Shown here: positions 50,078-61,542 of the stretch, piece by piece
How the letters are laid out: the number at the start of each line of letters is the position of its first letter
How positions within the stretch are numbered: position 1 is the first letter of the stretch
Origin: Chondrus crispus
Taxonomy: Eukaryota; Rhodophyta; Florideophyceae; Gigartinales; Gigartinaceae
Length of the DNA: 64,000 nucleotides
Assembly: GCF_000350225.1 (NCBI RefSeq)
Contig: NW_005179069.1
Location: 133,786-197,785, forward strand
Reading direction: 5' to 3'
The notes under the pieces: model-generated
Database searches by the model: none
Seen by the model: the letters and a program-made list of their open reading frames with translations, nothing else
Told to the model about the DNA's origin: nothing
Translations under genes and position numbers: made by a program

Positions 50078-51797
50078 GGAAATGGGGGCTGTTGGATGCC
50101 TGTGACTGGACAGGTGGCGCGGGTGACCGGGCGGTGACAGGGGAAAACGGGGGCGATGGGGCGGAATGGGGCAACAAATGGGCCAGGCCGTCTCCCGTTA
50201 CCCTTGATGTCACGCGCTGCCGCCCTGCAATTTTCGTTTCAAGCTGGTCTCTCCCCCCTTTCTCTTCGAGCCGCTTGTACCGAACGGGGCCCGTATGCCG
50301 CTTGTAATTATCAAAGTCGACGATTTTGACAGAGCATCATCACGAAAATCTCGAAAATCCTCCCGAAAATATTCCCAAAAACCCTCCCCAAATTCCTCTC
50401 GTAAATCCCCCTTCTGCTTTGTTCAAGTCAATTCGACACCCTGTTGCCCTGGTAACATTACCTTGCTGTGTACTGTACTATCCACCCCGCACACGTGGAC
50501 TGGCTAAAAGCCCTTCGCTTTTCTGGACGAAGGTTCAGCACAGGCTTTGAGAAAGTAACCCTCGTCACCGTACTTGACTTTTGCGCCGCCGAAGGATAGG
50601 GTTTGGTGACAACTACCATGTCCCGTCCAGTCGTTTTTAGATGCGCCTGATGAACAAGGTTTTTTGAGCAACTTTGTAACATTTTGTCTTGATCACTTGG
50701 AAACCAGAACCTGTGATGAAGAGGTGAAGAGGGCGTCGTCAGAATGAGTTTGATCAAAGGAAGCACGTTCCCTGACAAGCACAGCATCTTGATGGCATCC
50801 TTAGCCCTGTGCGCCACCGTGGGCCGATCTCACAAGGTAAAAAACTCAGACTCTGGGCCCCTGCGTATACAGGCCCCTCCCAGGAGTGCTCATACACTGT
50901 CAACGCCCAACCAGACCACAGGGCAAAATAACGGCTTGTGGAAAGTGGGAAAACTCAATCTCTTTCACTCCTGCGACGCTATAAAGGGGAAACGTAAGCG
51001 CAAGCCCCTAGCCCAACAAACTCTGACAGTGTTTGATAATCTACGCGAGCGGCATGCGAACGTCCCGGAGGCTGCACACTGGAATCATCTGGACACAAAA
51101 GTGGGCATCCACTGTATTTCATCATGCAACACTTCAACGCCAGTATGTTGCTGCTGCTGCCCCTGCTTCTCAAGTAAACATTAACGTGGATTTGCAGAAT
51201 CTGCTATTGTCAGACAGATGAGCGCGTGGAGAGTTCCGAGTCAGGCAGGTCGGCCGAAGAAACAGCGGAAAAAGGGGGTCGCAGCGCTTCAACGAAAATC
51301 GCGTTGCTCTGCTTGTAGTCAAGTTGGGCACTACGCTACGATTTGCGAAGCCCCAGACACTGTGTACCTCTACCGGAAAGTCGTTCGGGAGTGAGGTGAA
51401 GAAAGTGGTACGTAAGAAAACTTCCAAAATAAAAGTGGTAGGTAACAAAACTTCTCAAATATAAAATACCGGCCTCGTACAGTACTGTACATACAATACT
51501 GTATGAGGCAAATCGCTTGTCGTCCCATTCGCCAGTAATGCGCCAGCACATTGCATTGCTTCTCGTTATCGCCATTACAGTGCTCATTAAGCCCCTTTTT
51601 ACCGAAAAACTGTACAGTATCACTCGCACACATACCGTACACTACAGTGTGATTGTACCCTAAGGGTATACCCTAAGGGTACAGCACTGTACCGTAACCC
51701 GTGCCTCTACCCGAAAAACATAAAAATACAATTCTATACAGTACCTGGTGCCAGGTCCTGCCAGCAGGTACTACCTGCGACATCGCACCTATGATAC
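50078..51797. other. Intergenic between disordered-protein gene and nitrite reductase
   Basis: 1.7 kb. Frames of 100-146 codons at 50458-50817 and 50744-51184 lack recognisable motifs. Contains a 13-bp tandem pair TACCCTAAGGGTA (51656-51681) and dense GTACAGTACTGTAC-type words near 51477-51510. Confidence 0.55.
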
Positions 51798-53561
51798 CTA
51801 TTTCCTCTCCTTCGCACCGAACTGCTTAATCAAAACATCTTTGAGCACCGGCACCAAATCATCGATATCCGCAGGAATCGCCTTCTTGTCCTTCAAATCC
51901 CCCAAGTGCGCATCTTCCCCAATCCTGCCGCCCAGGAACATTTTCACCCCCTCCACCCCCTTCCCGTCCTTCCTGGCCGCCCCGCCCATCAGTCCGATAT
52001 CCGCCACCTGCGCTTGCCCGCAGCTATTGGGGCACCCAGTCCAGTGCATCCGTACCTCACGGTCCAGCTCCACCTCCTCGTCCAGCCGCCGCGCGACCTC
52101 GATGGCCCGGTTCTTCGTCTCGATGATTGCCAACCCGCAAAACTGCGCCCCCGTGCACGACACCAGCCCCGCGCTTACCCCCTTGCGCTCCGTCTTGAAC
52201 TTGCCCATAATCTCCTCGCCGAGCAACCCTGCTACCTCCTCGTTCTTGACGTTGGGGAACAGCACGTTTTGCTCCACCGTCAATCGCATCTCCCCGTTGC
52301 TGTACCGCTCTGCCACGTCGGCTAGCTTGGTGAAGTCCTCCGCCGTCAGCCTGCCCGCGGGCACGTTGCCGCACACCCATGAAAGCCCCTCCTGCTTCTG
52401 CGCATGCACACCTAGAACATTGCGTCTCGGAGCCGGTGTTGCGTACTCCTCTCCTCCGTCTACCGCCCGTCTAAACTTGGAACCGAATTCCTCTTGAATC
52501 ACTTCCCGGAATCCGCTCATCGTCAGCTTGTCCACCATGTACATCAGCCGTGAAGACATTCTATTCTTCCTGTCCCCATTATCCCGAAACCATATAAGCA
52601 ACGTCTCGCAAAACCGCACTACGTCTTTATACGGCAGCCACACGTCCATGGGGATAGCCTCTGCGTTGCGTTTGATGGAAAAGAACCCCCCGATGACCAC
52701 GTTGAATCCCACCTCCTTGGTCGTTGGATGCACCATCGGCACCAACCCAACGTCATTGATGTGGGTGTGCGCAAAGTCGTCGCGCGAGCCCGACACGCAG
52801 ATGTTGAACTTGCGCGGCAGGTTAGTTAAGGCGGGATTTCCGCGCCGGTTGTTAGTGATCATGTCATTGATAGCAATGCAAAGCTCTCGCGTGTCCACGA
52901 TCTCCTCGGGGTCTATGCCTGCAATTGGGCTTCCGACCATGTTGCGCACATTGTCCATACCCGACATGTAACTCGTCAGGCCGATCTTGTACAAGCCGTC
53001 ACAAATATCCCCGGCGTCCTCCAAGACGATGCCGCGCAACTGGATGTTCATGCGTGTAGTGATGTCGGCACACCCATCATCGCCATACTTTTCCAGTACG
53101 CGCGCAAAGTAGCGCATCTGGTTGGCGTCGAGGAGGCCGTTGGGTACCTTGAGCCTCATCATGAAGCGTCTTGGGGTGCGCTTCTTCCTATGGAACAAGC
53201 CGGCCCACTTGAAGCGCGTCTCGAGGTCGTCCACCTGCAAGTCATCCCAACTAGTCTGGCCCTTGCGTAGCAGCTCTGCAAGTTCCGGGATCTCGTCCCA
53301 GATGGCGGAGCCATCCTTTTCAAGCTTGAGCTTCTCAATCTTGGTGCCCTTGCGGGCCTTCTCTAGGGCTATTTCGGACAGAAACTTGCCGCCGTGTTCC
53401 ACTTCTTGCAGGACCATAGTGGGCGCGCGGCTTGCGGCACGCGTGGCCACTTTGCGGGCGGCGAGACGCGGCGCGCAGACGCGCTCCCCGCGAAGGACAT
53501 TGGCTCCAATGCTGACCGGGGCCGCAAACGCACTCGCATTATTGATAGTAGGCTTCTCCAT
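51798..53561 (-). CDS. nirA: Ferredoxin-nitrite reductase, plastid
   Basis: Reduces nitrite to ammonium with six electrons from ferredoxin in the plastid stroma, the second step of nitrate assimilation. 587 residues from ATG 53561; an upstream in-frame ATG at 53603 is possible, but MEKPTINNASAFAAP begins a typical transit peptide that ends near RAPTM-VLQEV. Both ferredoxin-like repeats are present (RFMMRLKVPNGLLDANQMRY; WVCGNVPAGRLT). The 4Fe-4S/sirohaem cysteines are C469, C475 (CTGAQFC) and C510, C514 (CPNSC). SYMSGMDNVRN followed by GSPIAGIDPEEIVDTREL points to nitrite rather than sulfite reductase. The gene is intronless and complete. Neighbours are unrelated. Confidence 0.96.
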   Translation of the reverse strand: MEKPTINNASAFAAPVSIGANVLRGERVCAPRLAARKVATRAASRAPTMVLQEVEHGGKFLSEIALEKARKGTKIEKLKLEKDGSAIWDEIPELAELLRKGQTSWDDLQVDDLETRFKWAGLFHRKKRTPRRFMMRLKVPNGLLDANQMRYFARVLEKYGDDGCADITTRMNIQLRGIVLEDAGDICDGLYKIGLTSYMSGMDNVRNMVGSPIAGIDPEEIVDTRELCIAINDMITNNRRGNPALTNLPRKFNICVSGSRDDFAHTHINDVGLVPMVHPTTKEVGFNVVIGGFFSIKRNAEAIPMDVWLPYKDVVRFCETLLIWFRDNGDRKNRMSSRLMYMVDKLTMSGFREVIQEEFGSKFRRAVDGGEEYATPAPRRNVLGVHAQKQEGLSWVCGNVPAGRLTAEDFTKLADVAERYSNGEMRLTVEQNVLFPNVKNEEVAGLLGEEIMGKFKTERKGVSAGLVSCTGAQFCGLAIIETKNRAIEVARRLDEEVELDREVRMHWTGCPNSCGQAQVADIGLMGGAARKDGKGVEGVKMFLGGRIGEDAHLGDLKDKKAIPADIDDLVPVLKDVLIKQFGAKERK

Positions 53562-53603
53562 GATTTGACGATGAGGATCTAGTGAGACTCCGGCTTCACG
53601 CAC

Positions 53604-55671
53604 TCAGCTTTTATTTCTTTCTCATGAACCTCCACCGCCCCTCGTAACGAGCGAAATGTGAAGCAGAAGATACATTCTGCTTTTAGTTTTCAGGATGAGT
53701 GGCCAAATTGCGCTCTCAGCTGTATCCCACGGGCTAGGGGGCCCCTGTCGCCACTCGTCTTTTGCAAGCGACATGCAGGCCAAAACGTGATCTTCGTCGT
53801 CATCTGAGGACTCACACGTGTTCAACCTTTAAAGAATCTCTTCGAAAAACATCTCTTTTTCAGCTGTCCGGTTCTGCTTCCCATTTGTAAGCGACGTGTG
53901 CATCTTCGAAGTGTCGCAAGGGGAATTGAAGGTCTCGTGCTTGCGCCAGGCGCCAACGAAGTTGCGCTAGCAGATGTTCAGAAACGCCTGATTGGCTGAT
54001 GAGACTATTGGTCCTCACTTTTGAGCGATATCATTGGGAGACAACAGCGAAATCAATGGCTGCTATTGCTTGTTGAACGCATGTGCGAAGCAAAGAGGCC
54101 CGTATGCCTCGCTCATTAATCAACGATATTTTAACTTTTTTTCTTCTCCCACACTCCCCCGTTTTTGCTGTCTGGAAAACGAAGGCACTGTGCGCCGCCA
54201 CCGAGCTAGGGCACACGTGGACAACACATAGACAACACGTGGGCATGGAATGCACCGGCCAGATGTACACGTAATGCACTAGCACTCTATCAAACCTGCC
54301 GGCACATGGGGCAAGAGTGAGGCAGAATAAAAGACTCTTGCCCCTCTTTATCGTAACGAGCTGTGATGCAAACCGACTGCAGACTGTTCTGTTGAGGGGC
54401 CCAGTTTAGCAGGGACGCAACTACTGTTTGCATACACTTGGCAGGCAAGGTACGCTAGGCACGCAAACACTTTGCCTTTTGCCAACTGCGGCGGTAAGAA
54501 TCCCATTTGTAGCGATGTTATGAGGCATGAATATTTACCTTTTCGAAGCCAAACGAAATCTCTCATTACATTAATGGCCGGAATGGCTCCACAAAGTTTA
54601 ACGACGTCATACTTTTGATACTCGTCAGTACCTTTGCACTGGCAGTAGATGACGCAGGGCGGCATTTGTGTGAAGACAATGACATAAGAATTACCTGCCG
54701 TATACGGCTCACGTTTGATAAACTTCATATTTGAACACACTGTACGCGCGGTACACCTGTACTGTACCATACAAAACAGGAAGGAATGAGCAGTGAGGCG
54801 CACCCTTCGCATGTGCGGAGAAGGCGCCTTTGATCAAGAGAGGCCTTGCTTCGTTTATCTCCTTCATCCGTACGTTCTTCTACAGTCTTTCAGGGATCAA
54901 GTAGTGATATAGTTCTGCACGGGAGCTGAGCGTCCCGAAACACCCAAAAGTGCTTTCTTCGTGCTTTCTGAAACCATTGGCATGCTTCAGGATATCTGAA
55001 ATCAAACGCAACAACTTGATTCATAGTAGATATGCAGTGTCAAAATCAGTGCGCTTGATGGCAATAGTTCCGCGCAAATCACAACATTGTCATCCTCAGA
55101 ATGCTCTGCAATCTTCAAGCAATCATCCCTATGGTTCCTCTTCTCTTCAAACGGCTGCATGGGAGTGTGAGGATCTTCTACAATACTGATGTCTAGTCCT
55201 ATGCCAGCTTTTTTTGCAAAAATATATACATTAAATCGAAACTTTATAAAGTCTGTTTGGACGTCATTTCTTTAACGTACATGCCCTCGGCAATAACATC
55301 TTGCAAAACATTGGGATAGCAGATGCCCATACACGGAAAGACTAAGAATATAATGAAGTTTTAATATCCGGTTGACCTTTTAACAGGCGTTTTGGTTTCG
55401 AAGATATCAACACATAACGTTTTGAGGTTGGTCAAAAAGGCTTCTACTATTGGCATTCTAAAATGGCTGGAAAATACGTGCAGATATCACCAAACTTCAC
55501 ATGTTCATCCTTCCGCAACGCAGAAGTCAAATGTGGTGGCGACAGTATCTTTTCCTACTTACAGTAATTGCCAATCAAGGTATGATAAGCTTTTGATAAA
55601 TGGAACCTACAGATACTGTAATCGGAACCAAATGTGTTCACCGTTCGGTTACCGAGACCGCTCGGTGAAGT
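53604..55671. other. Intergenic upstream of nitrite reductase, no gene recognised
   Basis: 2.1 kb, AT-rich. The first few hundred bases should include the nitrite reductase promoter. A 154-codon frame at 54348-54812 (minus) has no family motif and is not called. The DNA ends at the ATTAC duplication of the G1 element. Confidence 0.55.
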
Positions 55672-55676
55672 ATTAC

Positions 55677-56231
55677 TGTAAGGGTAGGGTCCCGCTCAGC
55701 GTCTGACAGTAATATTTACACTATAAACAAGAGCTGAGCGGGACGATGACGCACGGTACGTGACGTGTACAGTACAGTACACGTCCCTACAGTGCTCACC
55801 TCAACCGTAAGGTCGTCCTCTTCGCCAATAAATGGGGACTCTATACAAGAAAGAGTCCCCGAGGACGATCCGGTCGGCCTCAGCAGGATCCTAATGGGAT
55901 CCCGCGGGCGAAGAGGACCACGACAAGACGAAGGAGGAGACAAGATATGGTCACAAGGGGCCGTTTAGTGGGGTTTTTATTATAAATATATGTTTTAAGT
56001 GTAGTCTAGGCTGATGTAGCAACCATATAGATTTCTATAAAGAGTCGGTTGCAGAACAACGGAGAGGAGGAGAGGCAGGCACAACACCCGATTAACAACC
56101 GGAGCCCCTCAACCGACTAAACCAGAGAGTCAAAAGAACCTCTGAGTCAACCTATTCACAAAACTTCCGAATTTCCAAAAGTAAGTCAAAGTATTCAAAA
56201 ACCTGCACACGTGTCCACCGTGCACGTTAAA
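55677..56231 (+). repeat. 5' LTR of G1 copy 2
   Basis: 555 bp, starting TGTAAGGGTAGGGTCCCGC and ending CACGTTAAA. TATAAATA at 55981-55988 is a promoter candidate. GTAAGT at 56181-56186 looks like a splice donor. The 3' end is AAA rather than the usual CA. Confidence 0.95.
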
Positions 56232-56927
56232 ACTGGTAGCATCGCTAACCAAATCTTAACCGCTATTCCTATCCTATCGCTATTGCTATTCATCTTTACA
56301 GTGTGTAAGCCAGAATCCGACAGTAAGCCGCAGGAGGCCGAAATTACAGAAGTCACACCGGTGACACGTGTTGAAAAAGAACCGAGCCCCCCGCCCGAGG
56401 GATCAAAAGTGGCGATAGTTTCTACGGTACCACGGGCTACAGTACTCAAAAACGAGGCAGATTTTCTTGACGGCCTCGAGAGACAAGAGCTGGACCGCGG
56501 ACCAACAATAGGACTCGCCCCTCGGTCCGCCCCGCGCAGTGGCACCACGTGTTCAACGTGCCACGTGTTAAAGCCCGTGCATCAAGCCTGGCAAGAACAC
56601 AATTTAACCGAGGACCACATTAGTGCACTGATTAGTGCGCGCGGATTTAATAGTGCAGTACAGTACTTGGACAAGGAGTACAAAAAATATTTGGGTATTA
56701 AGTGTGAACTTTGTCATACTAATTACAGTAATATTCTACTGTATAACGTGCATAAAGGCGACCCTGAGCACATAAGGCGGAAGTCTGAACAGCTGCGACT
56801 GGTCCACCTGGCGTCACAGAAGGGATCAATCAACCGTTGGCACACTATTGCCAAGCCTCCCAAGGTATCTGCCAAATATATTGGGAAAACTATTTCCCAC
56901 TACAAGAAGTACTCTAAGCGCGCCTAG
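56211..56927 (+). CDS. G1 ORF0: membrane segment plus two CX2CX12HX5H zinc fingers (copy 2)
   Basis: About 238 codons from the LTR/internal border to a TAG 87 bp before the gag ATG. There is no ATG anywhere in the frame, which is open from 56121; GTG 56211 is only a nominal start. Residues 14-32 (QILTAIPILSLLLFIFTVC) could span a membrane. Residues 35-110 are a Glu/Pro/Val-rich linker. Finger 1 is C114, C117, H130, H136; finger 2 is C165, C168, H181, H187, both spaced 2-12-5 as in zf-met/ZFR/JAZ RNA-binding fingers. The tail is basic. The C-terminal 100 residues are nearly identical in copy 1. Expression may use splicing from the LTR or a non-AUG start. Function unknown. Confidence 0.72.
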   Translation: MSTVHVKTGSIANQILTAIPILSLLLFIFTVCKPESDSKPQEAEITEVTPVTRVEKEPSPPPEGSKVAIVSTVPRATVLKNEADFLDGLERQELDRGPTIGLAPRSAPRSGTTCSTCHVLKPVHQAWQEHNLTEDHISALISARGFNSAVQYLDKEYKKYLGIKCELCHTNYSNILLYNVHKGDPEHIRRKSEQLRLVHLASQKGSINRWHTIAKPPKVSAKYIGKTISHYKKYSKRA

Positions 56928-57013
56928 AAATTAAAAATTTTAAAAAAAAACTGCTTCCACAGTAATTAATTCACAGACACAATAACCTTGCATTATTAAA
57001 ATTGTTATTAATA

Positions 57014-57901
57014 ATGGACACGGAAAATACACTAGCGCAAATGCAACAACAGATCGCGGCATTGCAGGAGCAAATAACTCAGACTAGCCAAGAAAACCAG
57101 CAACTACATAACCAAGTTACAATAGCAAACCAAACTATAGCTGGCATGAATCAAAGTGGAATACATATAGAAAGACTTAAGACAGGTAAACCGGAAAAGT
57201 TTACAGGTCAAAACGTACGAAGCTGGCTTAAAAGTTTAGACAACATATTTTCAACGCAACCAAATATACCCAATGATGTCATCCGTATTAAATACGCAGT
57301 GAGCTATATGGGAGGTGCAGGATTACAATGGTGGGAACTAGTCACTTTGAACGGCACGCCGATACAGACATATGAGGACTTCCAAAGAGAGATCCTTAAC
57401 TACTTCGAACCAGTAAACAGAGAGTTAACCGCGAGGAAAACACTTAGCAATATAAAACAAATGGGTAACCTAACCCAAGTGGCTGAATACAACAGAAAAT
57501 TCGCGAAATGGCTACTACAAATTCCGTCAATGACTATGGCTGAACAAATGTTCCATTACAGCCAAGGACTCAAGACTCGAACACGTATCGAAGTTGAAAG
57601 AGCAGAGCCCTCGACACTACAAGAGGCAATGAAAATTGCAGATAGGCTGGACAGTTTGTACACAAACAATCAAGGTTTCTTTGGATGGAATAGGACTACT
57701 TCAAACTTTAGCGGGGGACCAACACCAATGCAGATAGGTAATCTTCCTAATCGCCAAAACAATAGACTCTCGTACGCAGAGAAAAAGCGGAGAATTGAGA
57801 ACAGGTTATGTTTTGTCTGTGCGAAACCAGACTGCATAGCGCGTAACCATTACAACAAGCCCTACATAAACAACAAGGCATCTTATCATAAGAAAAACTA
57901 G
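57014..57901 (+). CDS. gag: G1 Gag
   Basis: 295 residues from ATG 57014 (ATAATGG). Residues 5-45 form a Gln-rich coiled coil ([20 protein letters not shown]). Residues 55-220 form the retrotransposon capsid domain ([51 protein letters not shown]). Near the C-terminus C266, C269, C274 and H279 ([14 protein letters not shown]) give C-x2-C-x4-C-x4-H: the third and fourth ligands are exchanged relative to the normal zinc knuckle, and copy 1 has the same order. It ends AAG AAA AAC TAG, the frameshift site. Intact. Confidence 0.92.
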   Translation: MDTENTLAQMQQQIAALQEQITQTSQENQQLHNQVTIANQTIAGMNQSGIHIERLKTGKPEKFTGQNVRSWLKSLDNIFSTQPNIPNDVIRIKYAVSYMGGAGLQWWELVTLNGTPIQTYEDFQREILNYFEPVNRELTARKTLSNIKQMGNLTQVAEYNRKFAKWLLQIPSMTMAEQMFHYSQGLKTRTRIEVERAEPSTLQEAMKIADRLDSLYTNNQGFFGWNRTTSNFSGGPTPMQIGNLPNRQNNRLSYAEKKRRIENRLCFVCAKPDCIARNHYNKPYINNKASYHKKN

Positions 57902-57936
57902 TAATTCCGCTGGAGTATCTCGGCACATCAGTGGAA
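57892..57936 (+). promoter_or_regulatory. Probable -1 ribosomal frameshift signal, gag-pol junction of G1
   Basis: GAAAAAC (57892-57898), the gag stop TAG, a 6-base spacer in total, then an 8-bp stem: TTCCGCTG (57905-57912) with CAGTGGAA (57929-57936), 16-base loop, one G-U pair. In copy 1 (minus strand, 3204-3248) the left arm is TTCCACTG, restoring a Watson-Crick pair, and the right arm is unchanged. The -1 frame opens exactly at 57892. Confidence 0.7.
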
Positions 57937-60900
57937 AAATGTACAACGGCCGACTTGCGTAAGAAAAATGAAAAAACACAAAAAACGGAAACACAAAAAA
58001 CACAAAAAGAATACCTTAGATCTGAGATATCAAGTAGAGAAAATAATAATGTGAAACTATGTGCATTTTCACCATACAGGAAAAGGAGAAAATCACAGAG
58101 ACAAAGCCTACTGGTTTACATGGGGAGGGTACAAAGTAGTACCGCCAACTTCTCATGTAACATCCTTGTGGATAGTGGGTGTGAGGAGGTCGTAATCTCA
58201 AAGAAATATGCAGAAAAATTGAAATTGAAGAAAGAGAAAACTAGTCTCAGTGCAGAACTATGGGACCGCACACTAGTTCCAATGGAGCGGTGTTGCGAGA
58301 ATCTAAACATACGGATTGGGGAAGCTACCATCAACGTACGGCCATACGTAGTGGACTGGATCGCTTACGACTTAATTTTAGGCAAGGCGTGGCTATCTGA
58401 AGCCAACCCAATAATCAACTGGAAAGAAAACCGTATGCTCCTCAAGGAAGGATCTAGATTAATAACTCTGGACGCAGAGGCTCATCAACATGGGGCATCC
58501 CACCCTACATTCATGCTGACGAGTAAACAGTTCGCGAGACTAGCAAAAAAGCAAAAGAGTATGATATATCATGTAGTGTTGAAAAACAGTGAGGAACAAG
58601 AGAGAATAATTACGGGGGAAGGTCCCGAAGCGCATAAAAAAGAACAATTGATAGGTATGATGGAAGAATACAAAGACGTATTTCCCAAAGAGTTACCACA
58701 TGGATTACCACCAAAACGATCCGTTGAAATGAGTATAGATTTGGAGAAAGATGCAAAACCCAAAATGGGTCCAATCTATAAACTCTCAAGAAAAGAACTT
58801 GAAGAAATGAAAAGACAGATTGAGGAGGCTCTATCCCTAGGATTTATCAGACCAAGCATAAGCCCTTGGGGAAGTCCAGTACTATTTACACCAAAAAAAG
58901 ATGGAAGTCTCCGAATGTGTATTGATTACAGAGCATTGAACAAACAAACGATAAAAAATCAGGTTCCGTTACCAAGAATTGATGAAGTATGGGATCAAGT
59001 CGGTGGAGCTAAATACTTCTCGACGCTGGATCTTAGATCTGGATACCATCAAATAAGGCTGAAAGACTCAGACGTAGAGAAAACCGCTTTTAGGACGAGG
59101 TACGGACAATACGAATATTTGGTGACTCCATTCGGATTAACGGGAGCACCAGGATGTTTTCAAACATTGATGAACAACATATTTCGACCTTATTTAGATA
59201 AGTTCGTTCTCGTATATCTTGACGACATACTCGTGTACAGCAAGACACAAGAAGAACACATACAACAATTAAAGATAATACTAGACCTCTTGAGAGAAAA
59301 CAAGCTGTATGGGAAGCTATCAAAGTGTGAATTTCTCTCTCAAAACATTGAATACCTAGGACACATCATTAGCAAAGACGGTATTAAAGTAAACCCAAAG
59401 AAAATTGAAGCAGTAAAGAACTGGGAAACACCACAAAACATAACACATATACAAAGCTTTCTCGGACTTTGTAATTACTACAGAAGGTTTGTAAAAGACT
59501 TCGCAACAATTGCGACCCCTCTTTCAAACCTTACTCGAAAAAATAGTCCCTTCAAATGGGAAAAGCCGCAAGCGTTAGCTTTTCAGGAGCTAAAGAAGCG
59601 ATTAACAGAAGCACCAGTACTAAGATGTGCAGATCCCAATCTACCATATCAACTAACTGCAGACGCATCCCAAACAGGTGTCGGAGCGGTACTGACCCAA
59701 ACCGACGAATCCGGATGTCGTCCTGTAGCATACGCTTCTAGAAAACTAAATCCAGCAGAGCAAGGATACAGTACGCATGAGCGAGAGCTATTAGCTATCA
59801 TCTATGCCCTACATACATGGAGACCATACTTACATGGTTCTAAATTCAAGATTATGACTGATCACCATCCGTTAAAATATCTGGATACACAGAAAACGTT
59901 ATCCAGAAGACAAGCGAGATGGGTGGAATTCATGCAAGAATTCGACTATTCTATTGACTACATCAAAGGGAAATCAAACGTCGTAGCCGATGCACTATCT
60001 CGACAGTATAAAGAAGTACATCACGCATCATCAAATATAGTAAAACAGTTAATGGCATTCACAATGGTGAATGTAAGCCAAGAAACATTACGGAATTTAC
60101 AACGAGACTATGAGAACGACGAATCGTTCAAAGAAAACTTCCAGGATCCTGTCGAGCCCTATACAAAAACGGGACAACGGTTGTATTTCGAAAGAAGGCT
60201 ATGTATACCAAAAGGAGAACTCCGAAGGACCATATTACAAGATAACCATGAATCACTATTTGGTTCGCACAGAGGAAGTAATAAAACGGCTTCACTTATA
60301 TCAAGGTTTTACTTTTGGCCGACTATGAAGAAAGAGATACACAATTATGTGAAGAAATGCCTTAAATGCCAAGAAGCAAAGAGCTCAACTCAAAACCAAC
60401 TTGGAAACCTAAGACCGTTTCCACCACCAACCAAGAAATGGGAGGTCATATCAATGGACTTCATATTCGACTTACCTAAATCAACAGAGGGTACAACCGC
60501 AATTATGGTAGTGGTAGATAAACTTACGAAAAGAACACACTTTATACCACTCAAATCGGACAACAGCGCTAATACCATAGCAGCAACGTTCTACAAAGAA
60601 ATATATAAACACCATGGACTGCCGCGGAAAATAATTTCAGATCGAGACACGCGATTCAGGGGGTCTTTCTGGATTGAACTTATGAAAATGCTTAAAGTTA
60701 AACTTAACTTTTCAACAGCATTTCATCCACAGACTGATGGACAGTCTGAAAGAGCATTTCGCACACTTCAGGAAATGCTTCGTTGTTATGTAAGCTACAC
60801 TCAGAAAGACTGGGAAAAATACCTACCGGGTGTAGAATTTGCATACAACAACCACGTCAACGATACTACTCACCAAACACCATTCTTTCTGGAGTACGGT

Positions 60901-61521
60901 CAACACCCGTTCGCAATATCTGATATAGTCCATTCGGATATAAGCAAAGATCTGCACTCAAGAAACACCTCTGCAGATCATTTCCTTCAGGAACTTCAAA
61001 CGGCAACAAACCTGGCAAAAGAATCAATCAACCAAGCCAACGCAAGAAGCGCCGAGACAGTTAATCAACATCGAAAACAATTAAAGTTCGACATAGGCGA
61101 CAAAGTTATGCTATCGACTAAGAATCTACCAATCAATCCAGGGAGAACAAAGAAGTTCGCTCCGAAATACATCGGACCCTTCACAGTACTAGAAGTTTTA
61201 GCAGACGGTACCGCATACCGATTAGAGCTACCTTTGCAATACCGCAATATTCATCCAACATTCCACATATCACTTTTGAAACCATACCAAGAAGACCCGA
61301 GCAGACAACAAGAACCAACCAAATTCAAAATCCATACAAGAGCAGACAAGAAACGGATAGAGCGAATAATCACTCATCGTATATCAAACGGACAAGTGCA
61401 GTTCCTTGTGCACTTCAAGAACACAAATCCCATTGACGACACATGGATGGACAAGAATGACCCTGCAATAACACAACAACTCATCCAAACGTACAACAAC
61501 CACTTATTCGCGGACGAATAA
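57892..61521 (+). CDS. pol: G1 Pol: protease, RT, RNase H, integrase, chromodomain
   Basis: Open in the -1 frame from 57892 to TAA 61519-61521, about 1209 codons. Counted from 57931: protease Asp81 ([13 protein letters not shown]); RT with [34 protein letters not shown] and YLDD at 429-432; RNase H Asp578 ([14 protein letters not shown]) and [10 protein letters not shown]; integrase zinc finger [20 protein letters not shown] with CLKCQEAK; catalytic Asp843, Asp904 and Glu940, 35 residues between the last two; then [14 protein letters not shown] and a short chromodomain near 1143-1185 ([20 protein letters not shown]). The absence of an early ATG (the first is 63 codons in) fits expression as a Gag-Pol fusion. 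No lesions seen. Confidence 0.95.
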   Translation, partial: EKLVIPLEYLGTSVEKCTTADLRKKNEKTQKTETQKTQKEYLRSEISSRENNNVKLCAFSPYRKRRKSQRQSLLVYMGRVQSSTANFSCNILVDSGCEEVVISKKYAEKLKLKKEKTSLSAELWDRTLVPMERCCENLNIRIGEATINVRPYVVDWIAYDLILGKAWLSEANPIINWKENRMLLKEGSRLITLDAEAHQHGASHPTFMLTSKQFARLAKKQKSMIYHVVLKNSEEQERIITGEGPEAHKKEQLIGMMEEYKDVFPKELPHGLPPKRSVEMSIDLEKDAKPKMGPIYKLSRKELEEMKRQIEEALSLGFIRPSISPWGSPVLFTPKKDGSLRMCIDYRALNKQTIKNQVPLPRIDEVWDQVGGAKYFSTLDLRSGYHQIRLKDSDVEKTAFRTRYGQYEYLVTPFGLTGAPGCFQTLMNNIFRPYLDKFVLVYLDDILVYSKTQEEHIQQLKIILDLLRENKLYGKLSKCEFLSQNIEYLGHIISKDGIKVNPKKIEAVKNWETPQNITHIQSFLGLCNYYRRFVKDFATIATPLSNLTRKNSPFKWEKPQALAFQELKKRLTEAPVLRCADPNLPYQLTADASQTGVGAVLTQTDESGCRPVAYASRKLNPAEQGYSTHERELLAIIYALHTWRPYLHGSKFKIMTDHHPLKYLDTQKTLSRRQARWVEFMQEFDYSIDYIKGKSNVVADALSRQYKEVHHASSNIVKQLMAFTMVNVSQETLRNLQRDYENDESFKENFQDPVEPYTKTGQRLYFERRLCIPKGELRRTILQDNHESLFGSHRGSNKTASLISRFYFWPTMKKEIHNYVKKCLKCQEAKSSTQNQLGNLRPFPPPTKKWEVISMDFIFDLPKSTEGTTAIMVVVDKLTKRTHFIPLKSDNSANTIAATFYKEIYKHHGLPRKIISDRDTRFRGSFWIELMKMLKVKLNFSTAFHPQTDGQSERAFRTLQEMLRCYVSYTQKDWEKYLPGVEFAYNNHVNDTTHQTPFFLEYGQHPFAISDIVHSDISKDLHSRNTSADHFLQELQTATNLAKESINQANARSAETVNQHRKQLKFDIGDKVMLSTKNLPINPGRTKKFAPKYIGPFTVLEVLADGTAYRLELPLQYRNIHPTFHISLLKPYQEDPSRQQEPTKFKIHTRADKKRIERIITHRISNGQVQFLVHFKNTNPIDDTWMDKNDPAITQQLIQTYNNHLFADE

Positions 61522-61542
61522 TCGTTTTGAAAGGGGAGGAGT

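Noticed and set aside
50744-51184. 146-codon frame with a Cys-rich end (TPVCCCCCPCF)
   Set aside because: The Cys run comes from a TGC/CTG repeat; no conserved features around it.
51656-51681. CCCTAA words, telomere-like
   Set aside because: Only two 13-bp units, each an odd palindrome TACCCTAAGGGTA; no array and no chromosome end.
54348-54812. 154-codon minus-strand frame upstream of nitrite reductase
   Set aside because: No family motif and no start context; could be chance in AT-rich DNA.
55637-55670. Inverted TTCACCG/CGGTGAA next to the G1 insertion
   Set aside because: Only 7-bp arms with a long loop; within chance for the flank.
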